Shown here piece after piece: positions 25,888 to 34,567 of a DNA stretch of 64,000 bases. Numbering within the stretch: position 1 is the stretch's first letter; the number at the start of each line of letters is the position of its first letter. A program made the position numbers and the translations under genes. Source of the DNA: Symbiobacteriaceae bacterium (GTDB taxonomy: Bacteria > Bacillota > Sulfobacillia > Symbiobacteriales > Symbiobacteriaceae). A model generated the notes under the pieces. It ran no database searches and had not been told where the DNA came from. It saw nothing but the letters and a program-made list of their open reading frames with translations. Where the stretch lies: positions 1 to 64,000 of the forward strand of contig JARBUG010000002.1 in assembly GCA_029239785.1 (NCBI GenBank), read 5' to 3'.

Positions 25888-26877
25888 TCAACGTTGTGCG
25901 GATTTCGGTAAGTACAAGAGTGGATCAAGGGGCTTGCTGTTCACGATTATTTCAAAGTGCAAATGGGGGCCGGTGCTTCGACCCGTTGAACCAACCTCAG
26001 CTATCACTTCACCCTGACGCACCCGTTCGCCGGCCTTCACCAGCAGGCGCGATGCATGCCCGTAAAGGGTTTTACTCCCGTCACTGTGCTGGAGGATGAC
26101 GGTTTCGCCGTAGCCAGGGACGGTGCCGGAGAGGATTACCTCGCCGTCCCGGGCCGCTTTAATGGGCTCTCCCATGTTGGCCGCCAGGTCGAGGCCGTTA
26201 TGGTTGCGGCCTTCGCGCGGGCCGTAGGGCGAGCTGATGGGGGCAATAACCGGCCAGGCAAACACCCCGTCCAGGGCGGGGCTTGGCCCAATGGTCGCAG
26301 CGACCACGTCGCCTGCGGTGGCACTGGCGGGCAGAATCACCTGCTGCCCAATTTGCAGGTGACCGGGATCGCCGAGGTCGGGGTTGCTGTCCAACAGGAG
26401 TTCCAGGGTGACTCCGTAGCGGCTCGCCAATTCCCAGAGTGATTCGCCCTGTTGCACGGTGTGCCGGCGGACGGTGGCCTGGGCGCCGGGGATTGTGAGT
26501 GCCTGCCCCACCTTGATCTGATCGCCGGTCAGGCCATTGGCCTGCCTTAACGAGGCCACGTCAACTCCATAGAGCCGGGAGATGGCAAAGAGGGTTTCGC
26601 CACGTTTCACGGTGTGGGTAACTGCGGTGCCGGAGGCAGCGGGCGTGGTCGCCGCAGGGCCTGGGGAGCTGACGGTGTTCCCGGTAGCAGGCGCTTCCGT
26701 GGTCGGAGCCACGCCGAGCGTCTCCGTTTTGGCGCCCCCGCCCGGGGCCGGCGCCCCGGCCACGCCTGCGGCCGGGCGCCCCGCCACTGCCAGATGATAA
26801 CTCAATGATCCTGTGAACATCACCGCACCGGCTAGCAAAAGCCCTGCTGCATAGGAACGGACCGACAGTAGCTCCAA
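25888..26877 (-). CDS. LysM and M23 peptidase, cell-wall endopeptidase
   Basis: This roughly 329-residue secreted protein has an N-terminal hydrophobic signal or anchor, a Pro/Ala/Gly/Thr-rich linker, two LysM peptidoglycan-binding modules (VTHTVKRGETLFAISRLYG; RHTVQQGESLWELASRYG), and a C-terminal M23 domain. Zinc motifs are GRNHNGLDLA and TGPHLHFE. It would cut peptidoglycan cross-links, for example during division or sporulation. GTG 26889 abuts the ribosome binding site; TTG 26877, 11 bases after GGAGG, is a better start. It lies just after glpX on the same strand and probably has its own promoter. Confidence 0.9.
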   Translation of the reverse strand: MELLSVRSYAAGLLLAGAVMFTGSLSYHLAVAGRPAAGVAGAPAPGGGAKTETLGVAPTTEAPATGNTVSSPGPAATTPAASGTAVTHTVKRGETLFAISRLYGVDVASLRQANGLTGDQIKVGQALTIPGAQATVRRHTVQQGESLWELASRYGVTLELLLDSNPDLGDPGHLQIGQQVILPASATAGDVVAATIGPSPALDGVFAWPVIAPISSPYGPREGRNHNGLDLAANMGEPIKAARDGEVILSGTVPGYGETVILQHSDGSKTLYGHASRLLVKAGERVRQGEVIAEVGSTGRSTGPHLHFEIIVNSKPLDPLLYLPKSAQR

Positions 26878-26911
26878 TCCTGATCCCACCTCCGAAAGGT
26901 CGTGGGACAGG

Positions 26912-26941
26912 TTTATGCCCTGTCGGTCCGCGTTATGACAA
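26912..26941 (-). promoter_or_regulatory. Possible promoter of the LysM/M23 gene
   Basis: TTGTCA (26936-26941) and CATAAA (26912-26917) on the - strand are spaced by 18 bases. An inverted repeat GACAGG/CCTGTC overlaps the -10 region. Confidence 0.35.
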
Positions 26942-26956
26942 GCCCTGATGTTCCGT

Positions 26957-27937
26957 CTACACGTTCAGCCGGTTTCCCTTTGCCCAAACAGGCTTCCGTT
27001 CCAGCCTGTGCTGGGCCTCAATAAAGCGTACAGTTCCGGTTTTACAACGCAACGCGATCGAATGAGTGCTAGCCATGGAGTTCCCTGAGTACCGGACGCC
27101 ACGCAATAGATCGCCATCGGTAATGCCGGTGGCAGCAAAGACGACATCATCGCCCTTTACCAGGTCTTCCAGGGTAAGAACAGCGGTCGGATCCGCCAAA
27201 CCCATCGACTGGCAACGGAGGAATTCTTGCTCGTTCTCGGGCTTCAGGCGGCCCTGCATATCACCGCCCAGGCACTTGAGCGCCGCGGCCGCCAGCACCC
27301 CTTCCGGGGCGCCGCCAATGCCCATCAGTACATCGACACCGGATTCCGGGAACGCAGCGGCAACTGCGGGAGCAACATCACCGTCGGAGATGAGCTTGAT
27401 GCGGGCGCCCGCATCGCGGCAGGCTTGAATCATGGCCCGATGCCGGTCACGGTCAAGAATGACCACGGTAAGGTCACTCACGTCCTTGCCCTTTGCGTCG
27501 GCCACAGCACGCAGGTTCTCTCCGATTGGCAGGGTCAGGTCGATCCGGCCTTTCGCCTCGGGGCCCACGGCAATCTTCTCCATGTACATGTCCGGGGCGT
27601 GGAGCAGAGAACCCCTTGGTGCAACCGCCACCACAGCGATCGAGCCATTCAGACCCTTGGCCACCAGGTTCGTACCCTCGAGGGGGTCCACGGCAATGTC
27701 CACCGGTTCGCCGCCGGCGCCCACATGCTCGCCAATATAGAGCATGGGTGCTTCATCCAGCTCGCCTTCTCCGATGACCACGATGCCGTCGAACTGAACC
27801 GTGTCAAACCCGGCACGCATGGCATCTACAGCCAACTGGTCAGCCATGTGCTTGTCGCCCCGGCCCATCCACCGGGCGCATGCCAGCGCGGCAGCCTCCG
27901 TCACCCGTACCAGCTCGACAGCCAACTCCCGTTCCAC
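26957..27937 (-). CDS. glpX: Fructose-1,6-bisphosphatase class II
   Basis: This 326-residue gluconeogenic enzyme removes the 1-phosphate of fructose-1,6-bisphosphate. Metal-binding motifs are [17 protein letters not shown] and [17 protein letters not shown]. The frame opens at ATG 27952, but GTG 27937, six bases after AGGAGG, gives the classic N-terminus [19 protein letters not shown]. It lies next to fsa as in B. subtilis, where murAB and rho also belong to the group but are not here. Confidence 0.95.
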   Translation of the reverse strand: MERELAVELVRVTEAAALACARWMGRGDKHMADQLAVDAMRAGFDTVQFDGIVVIGEGELDEAPMLYIGEHVGAGGEPVDIAVDPLEGTNLVAKGLNGSIAVVAVAPRGSLLHAPDMYMEKIAVGPEAKGRIDLTLPIGENLRAVADAKGKDVSDLTVVILDRDRHRAMIQACRDAGARIKLISDGDVAPAVAAAFPESGVDVLMGIGGAPEGVLAAAALKCLGGDMQGRLKPENEQEFLRCQSMGLADPTAVLTLEDLVKGDDVVFAATGITDGDLLRGVRYSGNSMASTHSIALRCKTGTVRFIEAQHRLERKPVWAKGNRLNV

Positions 27938-28003
27938 GATGCTCCTCCTCATTCCCCGCGACTCACGGTCGGGCCGTGCTGAAAATTCTATGCGGGACTT
28001 TCA

Positions 28004-28039
28004 TAAGAAACCGGTGCAGCCACTAAAACTGCACCGGTT
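28004..28039 (-). terminator. Terminator after fsa
   Basis: An 11-base-pair stem (AACCGGTGCAG / CTGCACCGGTT) closes a nine-base loop and is followed by TCTTATG on the - strand. Confidence 0.7.
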
Positions 28040-28048
28040 GTCTCCAGG

Positions 28049-28699
28049 TTACACCTTTCCCTTGGCGGCTTCCCAGTCCTTGAGGAACCGGTCGATACCG
28101 GCATCCGTCAGAGGATGCTTGAGCATCTGCTTGAAAACCTTGTAGGGAATGGTTGCGATGTGGGCGCCGGCCTTGGCACTTTCGGTGACCTGGCCCGGAG
28201 TCCGAATCGAGGCGGAGATGATCTCCGTGTCGATGCCGTGGATGGCAAAAATGTTGGCGATATCCTCGATGAGCTGGATGCCGTCCATGCTGATGTCGTC
28301 AAGCCGGCCCACGAAGGGGCTGACGAAGGTGGCACCGGCCCGGGCGCAGAGCAGCGCCTGGTTGGCCGAGAAAATGAGCGTCAGGTTGGTCTTCACGCCG
28401 ATGCTGCTCAACCGCTTGCACGCCTTCAGGCCTTCATCGGTCATCGGCAGCTTGATGACGACGTTCTTGTGCATTTCGTAGTACTGCTTGGCTTCGGCGA
28501 CCATTTCGTCGGCGTTGAGGCTGATGACCTCGGCGCTGATGGGGCCGTCGACGAGCTGGAGGATTTCCGTGAGGACCTGCTTGAAGTCGCGGCCTTCCTT
28601 GGCTACGAGTGACGGGTTGGTGGTGACGCCGTGCAGCACGCCCCAGGCGGCAATTTCACGGATTTCGTCTACATTGGCGGTGTCGATGAAGAATTTCAC
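28049..28699 (-). CDS. fsa: Fructose-6-phosphate aldolase / transaldolase-like
   Basis: This 216-residue small transaldolase (MipB/TalC group) has the N-terminus [35 protein letters not shown], the Schiff-base lysine segment [14 protein letters not shown], and [12 protein letters not shown]. It handles dihydroxyacetone or sedoheptulose-type transfers in sugar phosphate metabolism; fructose-6-phosphate aldolase and transaldolase activities cannot be separated by sequence here. GTG 28699, nine bases after AAGGAG, is the likely start rather than the far-upstream ATG 28768, which would overlap the next gene. Confidence 0.92.
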   Translation of the reverse strand: MKFFIDTANVDEIREIAAWGVLHGVTTNPSLVAKEGRDFKQVLTEILQLVDGPISAEVISLNADEMVAEAKQYYEMHKNVVIKLPMTDEGLKACKRLSSIGVKTNLTLIFSANQALLCARAGATFVSPFVGRLDDISMDGIQLIEDIANIFAIHGIDTEIISASIRTPGQVTESAKAGAHIATIPYKVFKQMLKHPLTDAGIDRFLKDWEAAKGKV

Positions 28700-28730
28700 A
28701 GGGTAACGCTCCTTCCAGGGTCGGTGGATA

Positions 28731-29369
28731 TTACTTTTTGTTCCCTTTACGGCGCCCAGGGGCGTCATCGCCCACTTTGATGTGGGTCAGTGACTCCAGT
28801 AAGGCGAGATCTTCTTCCCGCCCGGCCAGCACGGTTCTGTGCCGTCCGCACTCGGCGCACGAAAGTTCGAGGCGCTCGGGGTAGATGTCAACCGAGATGT
28901 GCCGGTTGCCGCACATACAAGTAAGGTTCCCATCTTCGGCCATGGTATGGACGCGGCTCAGCGCCTGATACATGACCTCGGGGTGGTCGAAGTACTCGCC
29001 GAAGGCTTCATCTTCCAACAGCCGGTCAAGTTCGGTGCCACCCGTGCGGGTGTAAACCTCCACTTCGTTTTCACCGCCAAAGACGCCGAGCTGCAGGTCG
29101 GTTTCGCTGCAGGTCAGCTGGGCGAGCTGGCCGTCCCAGAACTGGCGGGTGCTGAAGTGCATGAAGTGGAGCCCGTCGCACAGATAGCACGGAATTTGCA
29201 GCAAAGCCTTTCCCCCGCGGCTGCTGACGGTGAGCTTGTGGCTGCCACAGGAGCAGGCCACTTTGACCGAACGGCCGCGCCCCAGCGCAAAGCGGGAGAC
29301 CGTGTTTATCTCCAGTTTGCCACACTGTGCGCAGCGAACGGCGAATGTCGTATGCGTTGGGACAAGCAC
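28731..29369 (-). CDS. Cysteine-pair (zinc-ribbon-like) protein of unknown function
   Basis: This 212-residue soluble protein is not assigned to a known function. Its cysteines come in pairs: CAQCG, CSCGSH, CYLCDG, CMCGNRH and CAECGRH, enough for at least two zinc-ribbon or similar metal sites at the N- and C-termini. The middle is acidic. GTG 29369 is chosen because AAGGGGG lies eight bases upstream; the frame is open to 29399. It sits between kce and fsa on the same strand, 52 bases after kce. A nucleic-acid or protein-binding role is possible but unproven. Confidence 0.75.
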   Translation of the reverse strand: MLVPTHTTFAVRCAQCGKLEINTVSRFALGRGRSVKVACSCGSHKLTVSSRGGKALLQIPCYLCDGLHFMHFSTRQFWDGQLAQLTCSETDLQLGVFGGENEVEVYTRTGGTELDRLLEDEAFGEYFDHPEVMYQALSRVHTMAEDGNLTCMCGNRHISVDIYPERLELSCAECGRHRTVLAGREEDLALLESLTHIKVGDDAPGRRKGNKK

Positions 29370-29421
29370 GGGTTCTACCCCCTTTGCATGGGAATACATC
29401 TACATTTCTCTCCCAGAACAA

Positions 29422-30243
29422 CTAGATGCTTCGCTCAGGGAAACGTAATATCCTCCTTGCCTCGTCCGGGGTGGCGACCTCGCGCCCAAGCTCCTTGGCG
29501 AGGCGTACCACACGGGCTACGAGCATTTCGTTGGACGCCAGCACGCCCTTCGTGTAGTAAATGTTGTCTTCCAGGCCCACCCGCACGTGGCCGCCCATGA
29601 TGATGGCCGCAGCGGCCAGGGGCAGCTGGGCCCGGCCCACGCCGGCCACCGACCAGGTGCAGCCCTCGGGAATCGACTCGGCCATGAGCAGCAGGTTCTT
29701 GACAGTGCCGGGAATACCGCCGGGCACACCCATGACAAAGTCAAAGTGCAGCGGCAGGGGCAGAATGCCCTGCTTCACCAGCGCCAGTGCGTTATAAATG
29801 TGCCCTACATCAAAGGCCTCGATCTCTACGGTCACACCCTGTGCCACCATGGTGCGGCCGAAGTGCTCCATCATTTCGGGGTCGTTCATGAAGACCCCGC
29901 GGCCAAAGTTAACTGTGCCGGCAGAGAGCGTGGCCATTTCAGGCCTCAGCATGACGGGCTGGAGCCGCTCCTCGGCGCTCATGCCCACAGCGCCGCCAGT
30001 GGACGTCTGTACGATGATGTCGGTGCGGGCCTGAATCTCCTTGATGATTTCGGCGTACACCGCCCCGGACTGGGTTGGCGTGCCGTCGGGCAGGCGCCCG
30101 TGTACGTGCACCATGGCACCGCCGGCCTCCCGGACCCGGTGGGCGGCTTCGGCCAACTCCACCGGCGTCACCGGCAGGTATGGGTTCTGTTCCCGCGTAA
30201 CCTCGGCACCGTTAAGCGCGCAGGTGATGATCAGCTTTTCCAT
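29422..30243 (-). CDS. kce: 3-Keto-5-aminohexanoate cleavage enzyme (BKACE family)
   Basis: This 273-residue enzyme cleaves 3-keto-5-aminohexanoate with acetyl-CoA to acetoacetate and 3-aminobutyryl-CoA in lysine fermentation. Zinc-binding H46 and H48 in GAMVHVHGR and the acidic pair E225-D226 in RVGLEDNIYYTKG match the known active site. TSTGGAVGMSAEERL is also typical. AAAGGAGG lies before ATG 30243. It follows kal by 49 bases; kal catalyses the next step. BKACE paralogues use other beta-keto acids, but kal next door makes Kce most likely. Confidence 0.93.
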   Translation of the reverse strand: MEKLIITCALNGAEVTREQNPYLPVTPVELAEAAHRVREAGGAMVHVHGRLPDGTPTQSGAVYAEIIKEIQARTDIIVQTSTGGAVGMSAEERLQPVMLRPEMATLSAGTVNFGRGVFMNDPEMMEHFGRTMVAQGVTVEIEAFDVGHIYNALALVKQGILPLPLHFDFVMGVPGGIPGTVKNLLLMAESIPEGCTWSVAGVGRAQLPLAAAAIIMGGHVRVGLEDNIYYTKGVLASNEMLVARVVRLAKELGREVATPDEARRILRFPERSI

Positions 30244-30292
30244 GGGCGGAACCTCCTTTAGCCGTCTGCTATGTAAAACGGAAAAGGCCGGG

Positions 30293-30685
30293 CTATTCGC
30301 CCGACCTCTGGAACTGCTTGGGTACCATGCAGGTGCCGGTGGCCCGGGTCACCAGCAGGGGTTCCGGAATGAGCCTCGCCCGCGACGGCTGTTCGGGAGT
30401 CGGTGCGGCTTCAATCACCTTGTATGCCTCGAAGGACATGGCCCGGGAGGTGTTGCCCACCCGCGAAATGCGGGCCCGGATCTCAATGTAGTCGCCGGCA
30501 TAGACAGGCGCCTTGAACTCCACCATGTCGTACGCGACAAACAGGCCCTCATCGCCATCATGCTGGATCAAAAGCTCGGTCGCCGCGTCGCCAAACAGGG
30601 CCAGCATACGCGCTCCATCTACCAGGTTGCCCCCGTAGTGGGCGTCATGTGCCGACATACGCAGCCGCAGGAAGGACTCGTTCAC
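30293..30685 (-). CDS. kal: 3-Aminobutyryl-CoA ammonia-lyase
   Basis: This 130-residue hotdog-fold protein removes ammonia from 3-aminobutyryl-CoA to give crotonyl-CoA in lysine fermentation. It has [39 protein letters not shown] and [19 protein letters not shown], as in characterised Kal proteins. GTG 30685 follows GGAGGAG and overlaps the spo0F-like stop by four bases (GTGA), so the two genes are translationally coupled. It precedes kce in the same operon. Confidence 0.92.
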   Translation of the reverse strand: MNESFLRLRMSAHDAHYGGNLVDGARMLALFGDAATELLIQHDGDEGLFVAYDMVEFKAPVYAGDYIEIRARISRVGNTSRAMSFEAYKVIEAAPTPEQPSRARLIPEPLLVTRATGTCMVPKQFQRSGE

Positions 30686-31062
30686 GGTTTCTCCTCCTCC
30701 AGGACCTGCTGCACCAGTTGGCGCAGCGCGAACACATCGAACGGTTTGCTGATACAGTTCCGTGCACCCAGGCTCATCACTTCGCTCACCCGGTCGCCAT
30801 CGCCGACCGCCGTCATAATGACGACCGGCAGGTCGGGATACAGATGCAAGAGCGTGCGCAGGGTCTCGATTCCATCCATGACCGGCATTTTCATGTCGAG
30901 CAGAACCAGGGCCGGCATCTCTACGCTGCAGAGCGCCATGGCTTCCTGCCCGTGGCCCGCCGTGGCCACACGGTAGCCCACTTCCCGGAATACTTCCTGA
31001 ATCAGGCGGCGAACGCCCATCTGGTCATCTACAACAAGGATAAGCGGGGATTCGGTGCGCAT
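30682..31062 (-). CDS. spo0F: Spo0F-like single-domain response regulator
   Basis: This 126-residue receiver domain has the acidic pair D12-D13 ([12 protein letters not shown]), phospho-acceptor D56 ([16 protein letters not shown]), T84 and K106 (ISKPFDV). It has no output domain and resembles Spo0F closely, including VDDQxG, VLLDMK and KPFD. Spo0F is the phosphorelay intermediate between sensor kinases and Spo0B/Spo0A at sporulation onset. Location near fsa, glpX and rpmE, as in B. subtilis, strengthens the call. ATG 31062 is preferred over GTG 31074. It is coupled to kal, an unusual partner. Confidence 0.85.
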   Translation of the reverse strand: MRTESPLILVVDDQMGVRRLIQEVFREVGYRVATAGHGQEAMALCSVEMPALVLLDMKMPVMDGIETLRTLLHLYPDLPVVIMTAVGDGDRVSEVMSLGARNCISKPFDVFALRQLVQQVLEEEKP

Positions 31063-31092
31063 GCTGCCCACCACCCTCAGATTTATTTCCTT

Positions 31093-34000
31093 TTAGGGCA
31101 ACTGTGTGGTTACCTTTCGGCGCCAGGACGAATTCTCCTCGTTCTTGTCGATGCCTAGCGGGTATACGCCCCATGCATCTTTTACAGGGAGACGAAGTTG
31201 CGCCTTGACGAACTGGTAGCCGGGTACATCCGCTTCGACATCCACGACCATGGAATCGGCCTGGGGCGTGACCGGGACCGAGATCTGCCCGTTGCGGCTC
31301 AGGTAGCGCTGCCCGTTCACAGTCATGGAGATGTCGGAGAGCAGGGCCCTGGTTTCGCTGTTGCGGACTTCGAGTACCACCGTGCCCGGGCGCCCCTTGC
31401 TGAGCTGGGCCGCCATGGGCTGCACGGTGAGCGCAGGCTGCCCGACCGAGACCTCAATGGGGTACCAGGCCAGAATTTGGTTCTGGTCGGTGTCGCGAAG
31501 GACTAACCAGCCCGTGTACCTGCCCGGCGCCGCCGGTGCCTTGATGGTGATGGTCGGTGTCCAGACGTCGCCGACACCGTGCCGGCGGGACTCGTCGTTC
31601 ACCTGCAGGTTATAGCCTTCAACACCCACCAGGCGGCGGTAGTGAAACTGCACCGGCAGCGTGGTGCCGGTAGTCACTACGACCTGATAAGTTCCGGCGG
31701 GCAGGAAGCGCTGGCGGACGACCTCGTTGTTCTGCCCGGGTTTGGTGGACTGGCCCCTTAGCTCTACGCCCCCTTGCGGAAGGACTCGGTAGAGTGACAG
31801 GCTCAGGTCCACTGCACTGCCAAGCGGTTCGTTGCGGTCTGACCGGGTCGGGTTGCCAACCTCCAGCAAGAGTTCGCTGGTGAACTCACGCAGGGTGAAG
31901 GTTTCAATGAGCTGGCTCTGCTTGGGCACGACGCGCCACGGCAGACTCGCATTCCAGGCCGGCTTGGCTTCCACCTTGGACAGACCGATTGCCTCGACTG
32001 CGCCGGTGAAGGGCTCAAATACGTTGCTGATGCGGAGTGGCACGGTGGTTTCGGAGCCCGCCGCTACCGAGAACTTGAGTGGTTGTGTTCCAATTGCGCC
32101 GGGTTGCAGGGAAACGCCCAGCGAATAGCGCGGGGTCGTGTTTTCGGGGGTGCCGTCGGGCAGAGCCACAACGACCACCTCCCACGAGCCGGGCGCCGGT
32201 TCACGGGTCTGGAACAGTGTCGTGACCGCGTCGGCCGCCACGCCGATTTTCCCGGCATGGACAATCTGGCCATCGGGGCGGAAGACATGTACCTGCACCG
32301 TACCCTTCTCGCCGGGTGGTGCGAGTGCGGCGACCTGCGCCGTGACGTTGAAGCTGCGGGCATTGGCCGGCACCTGGAAGAAGTAGCGCTGGTAGCGGCC
32401 CACTTCGAGGGCGGTGGCGTTGGTGTACTGGTATCCGTTCGCCTGGTTCAGTTCGTAGGGGCGGACCTGCGTAACTGGCAGCCGCAGAATGGGGCCGTAG
32501 CGGTCCTGCTGGGTTACCGTAAGGAAGGTGCTGTACACACCCGGCTGGGTTTGTGGATCGATCTGCAGCGGCAGTGACCGCTTTACGGCCGGCGGCAGCA
32601 GCATGGATGAAAGCGCCGGCCGCACCCAGGGTGATAGGCTGAGAACCGTGACCCGGGCCGCCTGGTTGTCGGTGTTGGTCAGGTAGAAAGCGCTGGAGCC
32701 CGGCGTATAGGACCGGGCCAGCACGCCCCCGTTGCCTTCGGCGGTGCCCGCCTCCAGGGTTCTGCGCTCGCCGATCTGACGGAGGTGGTTGAAGGACGCC
32801 GCAAGCTGCACCAGGCCCTGGCCCTGCTCATAAACGTCGAACCCGGGTACCCGCTGGGCGCCCATTTCGAGCGCCTGTTTCACGCTCGCCCAATCGTACC
32901 GGGTGCCAGCCTGGCGCCCCGCTTCCATGAGCAGCGCCGCTGCCCCGCTGATGTGCGGCGTCGCAACGCTGGTGCCCGTCGCCGTCCTATAGCCGGCCGC
33001 ATCACGCCAGAGCGGGGACGGGGCCGGGCTTCCGGCCGGGGCCACCACACTGGGGAGATAGGTGCCGTCAGAGCGCGGCCCCATGCCCGAGAAGAACCAA
33101 ACGCTCCCGTGGGGCACCACCCAGCCATAGTCTCGCTGCCACATTTCCGGCGAGAAATAGCCGCCTGCGGCCAGCACAGAGGCCGAATTGCCCACCGTAA
33201 GCCCGCTGGACAGGCCCGGCCCGCTGTTCCCGGCGGCAAGCACGATCAGAACGCCGTACTCGGAGGCAATCCGGTCGAGCCAATTGGAGGCGCCAGAGTC
33301 AAAGACTTTGGCAGCTCCGGACGCCAGGTCGCCAATGCTGACGTTAATGACGGATGCCCCGTGCGATGCGGCGTACTGAATCGCATCTTTGATATGAAAC
33401 CAGTCACCGCTGGTGGTCGATTTGAGTACTTTGAGCGCCATGATCTGCACGCCCGGAGCCACACCCTGGTAACCCGCGGGCGAATAGCCGCCCAGCACAC
33501 CGCTGACCCACGTGCCGTGCCCATGGCTGTCGAAGCCGATTTGAACGGACATGCCCGCCGGGTCGAGGTCGGCCACGACCATGTTCAGACGCCGCTCGGC
33601 CAGTTGTCCCTGCCGGTACTGGCCCAGGCTTACGTAGCCCGGTTGCTCCCGGAAGACCCGCAGCGGCTGTTCATCGCGAAAGCTGCCGTCGCGGTTGGTG
33701 TCAATGTAGGCAGTGTCATACCGGCCCGGTGTCGTTGCATCGACCAGCAGTACGCCGAAACGGTCGGTCTTCTGGCCGTTTCGGTCAAGGTCTTGGTTGA
33801 TGTAGCCAAGCACCAGGTTTTCTTCCAGGTAGCCGAACTTGGCTGCCTGGCTGGCGGCGGGCCGGTCAGGCAGCCGGTACTGACCGCCCTCGGCGGCGGT
33901 AAACGTGCCACCCCAGGCCACGATCTGCCGGGTGCTGACGAAACCTTCGTTCGTATAGTCCTTCCAATCCACAACCTTGGGGCGCCCGTCGGCGGTCGTT

Positions 34001-34563
34001 TGCAGCGCCGGATGGCCGGGGTCAATGCCACTGTCAATGACAGCCACGGTCAGGTTGCGCCCGGTCACGCCATATTGGCGCTGGAACTCCCGCGCCCCAA
34101 TCGGGGACAGATTGATCTCCATCGAGCGGCCGGCCTCTGTTGCGTTAGCCACCACACCGGCAGGTTCGGCCTGCGTGGTCGAATCAACACCGACAGCGCC
34201 GTTGATGCCGACGCCCGAGACCCCTGCGACCTCGGCCACCGACTGCGCTGCCGCAGGCGGTATGCGCGTCCGCACGAAGGTCTCCGCTTCGACGACAATC
34301 TCGCCGCCGGCGTCGTGAATGGCCTGCTTCAGCCTGGCCAGGTCCGATTCTTTGTCCAGTGTGATATCCACAGCGATGAGTTGTTCTTGTTCGGCCGGGT
34401 CGGCTTCCTGAATCATCTCCGAAATGATGGCCGGGACGGTGGCCGCTGGCGCCGTTTCCGCGAGCGGCACGGGGACAGGCTGGTAGCTTGTCCCGGGCGC
34501 CACGGCGGCCACAAATGCCACCAGCAGGCTCAGCCCGGTCGCTTTACGTTTGCTCATCGTCAA
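31093..34563 (-). CDS. Large secreted subtilisin-like serine protease
   Basis: This protein of about 1156 residues has a signal peptide (MSKRKATGLSLLVAFVAAVAPG), a prodomain, and an S8 catalytic domain. The triad is Asp in VAVIDSGIDPGHP (around residue 180), His in DSHGHGTWVSGVLGG, and Ser in GTSVATPHISGAAALL. About 550 further residues form beta-rich domains of unknown role. It lies four to ten bases after the SLH gene upstream, implying coupled expression. TTG 34563, seven bases after GAGAGG, is the likely start; ATG 34557 follows directly. It may process or be displayed with S-layer proteins, but that is inferred. Confidence 0.92.
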   Translation of the reverse strand: MTMSKRKATGLSLLVAFVAAVAPGTSYQPVPVPLAETAPAATVPAIISEMIQEADPAEQEQLIAVDITLDKESDLARLKQAIHDAGGEIVVEAETFVRTRIPPAAAQSVAEVAGVSGVGINGAVGVDSTTQAEPAGVVANATEAGRSMEINLSPIGAREFQRQYGVTGRNLTVAVIDSGIDPGHPALQTTADGRPKVVDWKDYTNEGFVSTRQIVAWGGTFTAAEGGQYRLPDRPAASQAAKFGYLEENLVLGYINQDLDRNGQKTDRFGVLLVDATTPGRYDTAYIDTNRDGSFRDEQPLRVFREQPGYVSLGQYRQGQLAERRLNMVVADLDPAGMSVQIGFDSHGHGTWVSGVLGGYSPAGYQGVAPGVQIMALKVLKSTTSGDWFHIKDAIQYAASHGASVINVSIGDLASGAAKVFDSGASNWLDRIASEYGVLIVLAAGNSGPGLSSGLTVGNSASVLAAGGYFSPEMWQRDYGWVVPHGSVWFFSGMGPRSDGTYLPSVVAPAGSPAPSPLWRDAAGYRTATGTSVATPHISGAAALLMEAGRQAGTRYDWASVKQALEMGAQRVPGFDVYEQGQGLVQLAASFNHLRQIGERRTLEAGTAEGNGGVLARSYTPGSSAFYLTNTDNQAARVTVLSLSPWVRPALSSMLLPPAVKRSLPLQIDPQTQPGVYSTFLTVTQQDRYGPILRLPVTQVRPYELNQANGYQYTNATALEVGRYQRYFFQVPANARSFNVTAQVAALAPPGEKGTVQVHVFRPDGQIVHAGKIGVAADAVTTLFQTREPAPGSWEVVVVALPDGTPENTTPRYSLGVSLQPGAIGTQPLKFSVAAGSETTVPLRISNVFEPFTGAVEAIGLSKVEAKPAWNASLPWRVVPKQSQLIETFTLREFTSELLLEVGNPTRSDRNEPLGSAVDLSLSLYRVLPQGGVELRGQSTKPGQNNEVVRQRFLPAGTYQVVVTTGTTLPVQFHYRRLVGVEGYNLQVNDESRRHGVGDVWTPTITIKAPAAPGRYTGWLVLRDTDQNQILAWYPIEVSVGQPALTVQPMAAQLSKGRPGTVVLEVRNSETRALLSDISMTVNGQRYLSRNGQISVPVTPQADSMVVDVEADVPGYQFVKAQLRLPVKDAWGVYPLGIDKNEENSSWRRKVTTQLP

Positions 34564-34567
34564 CCGG

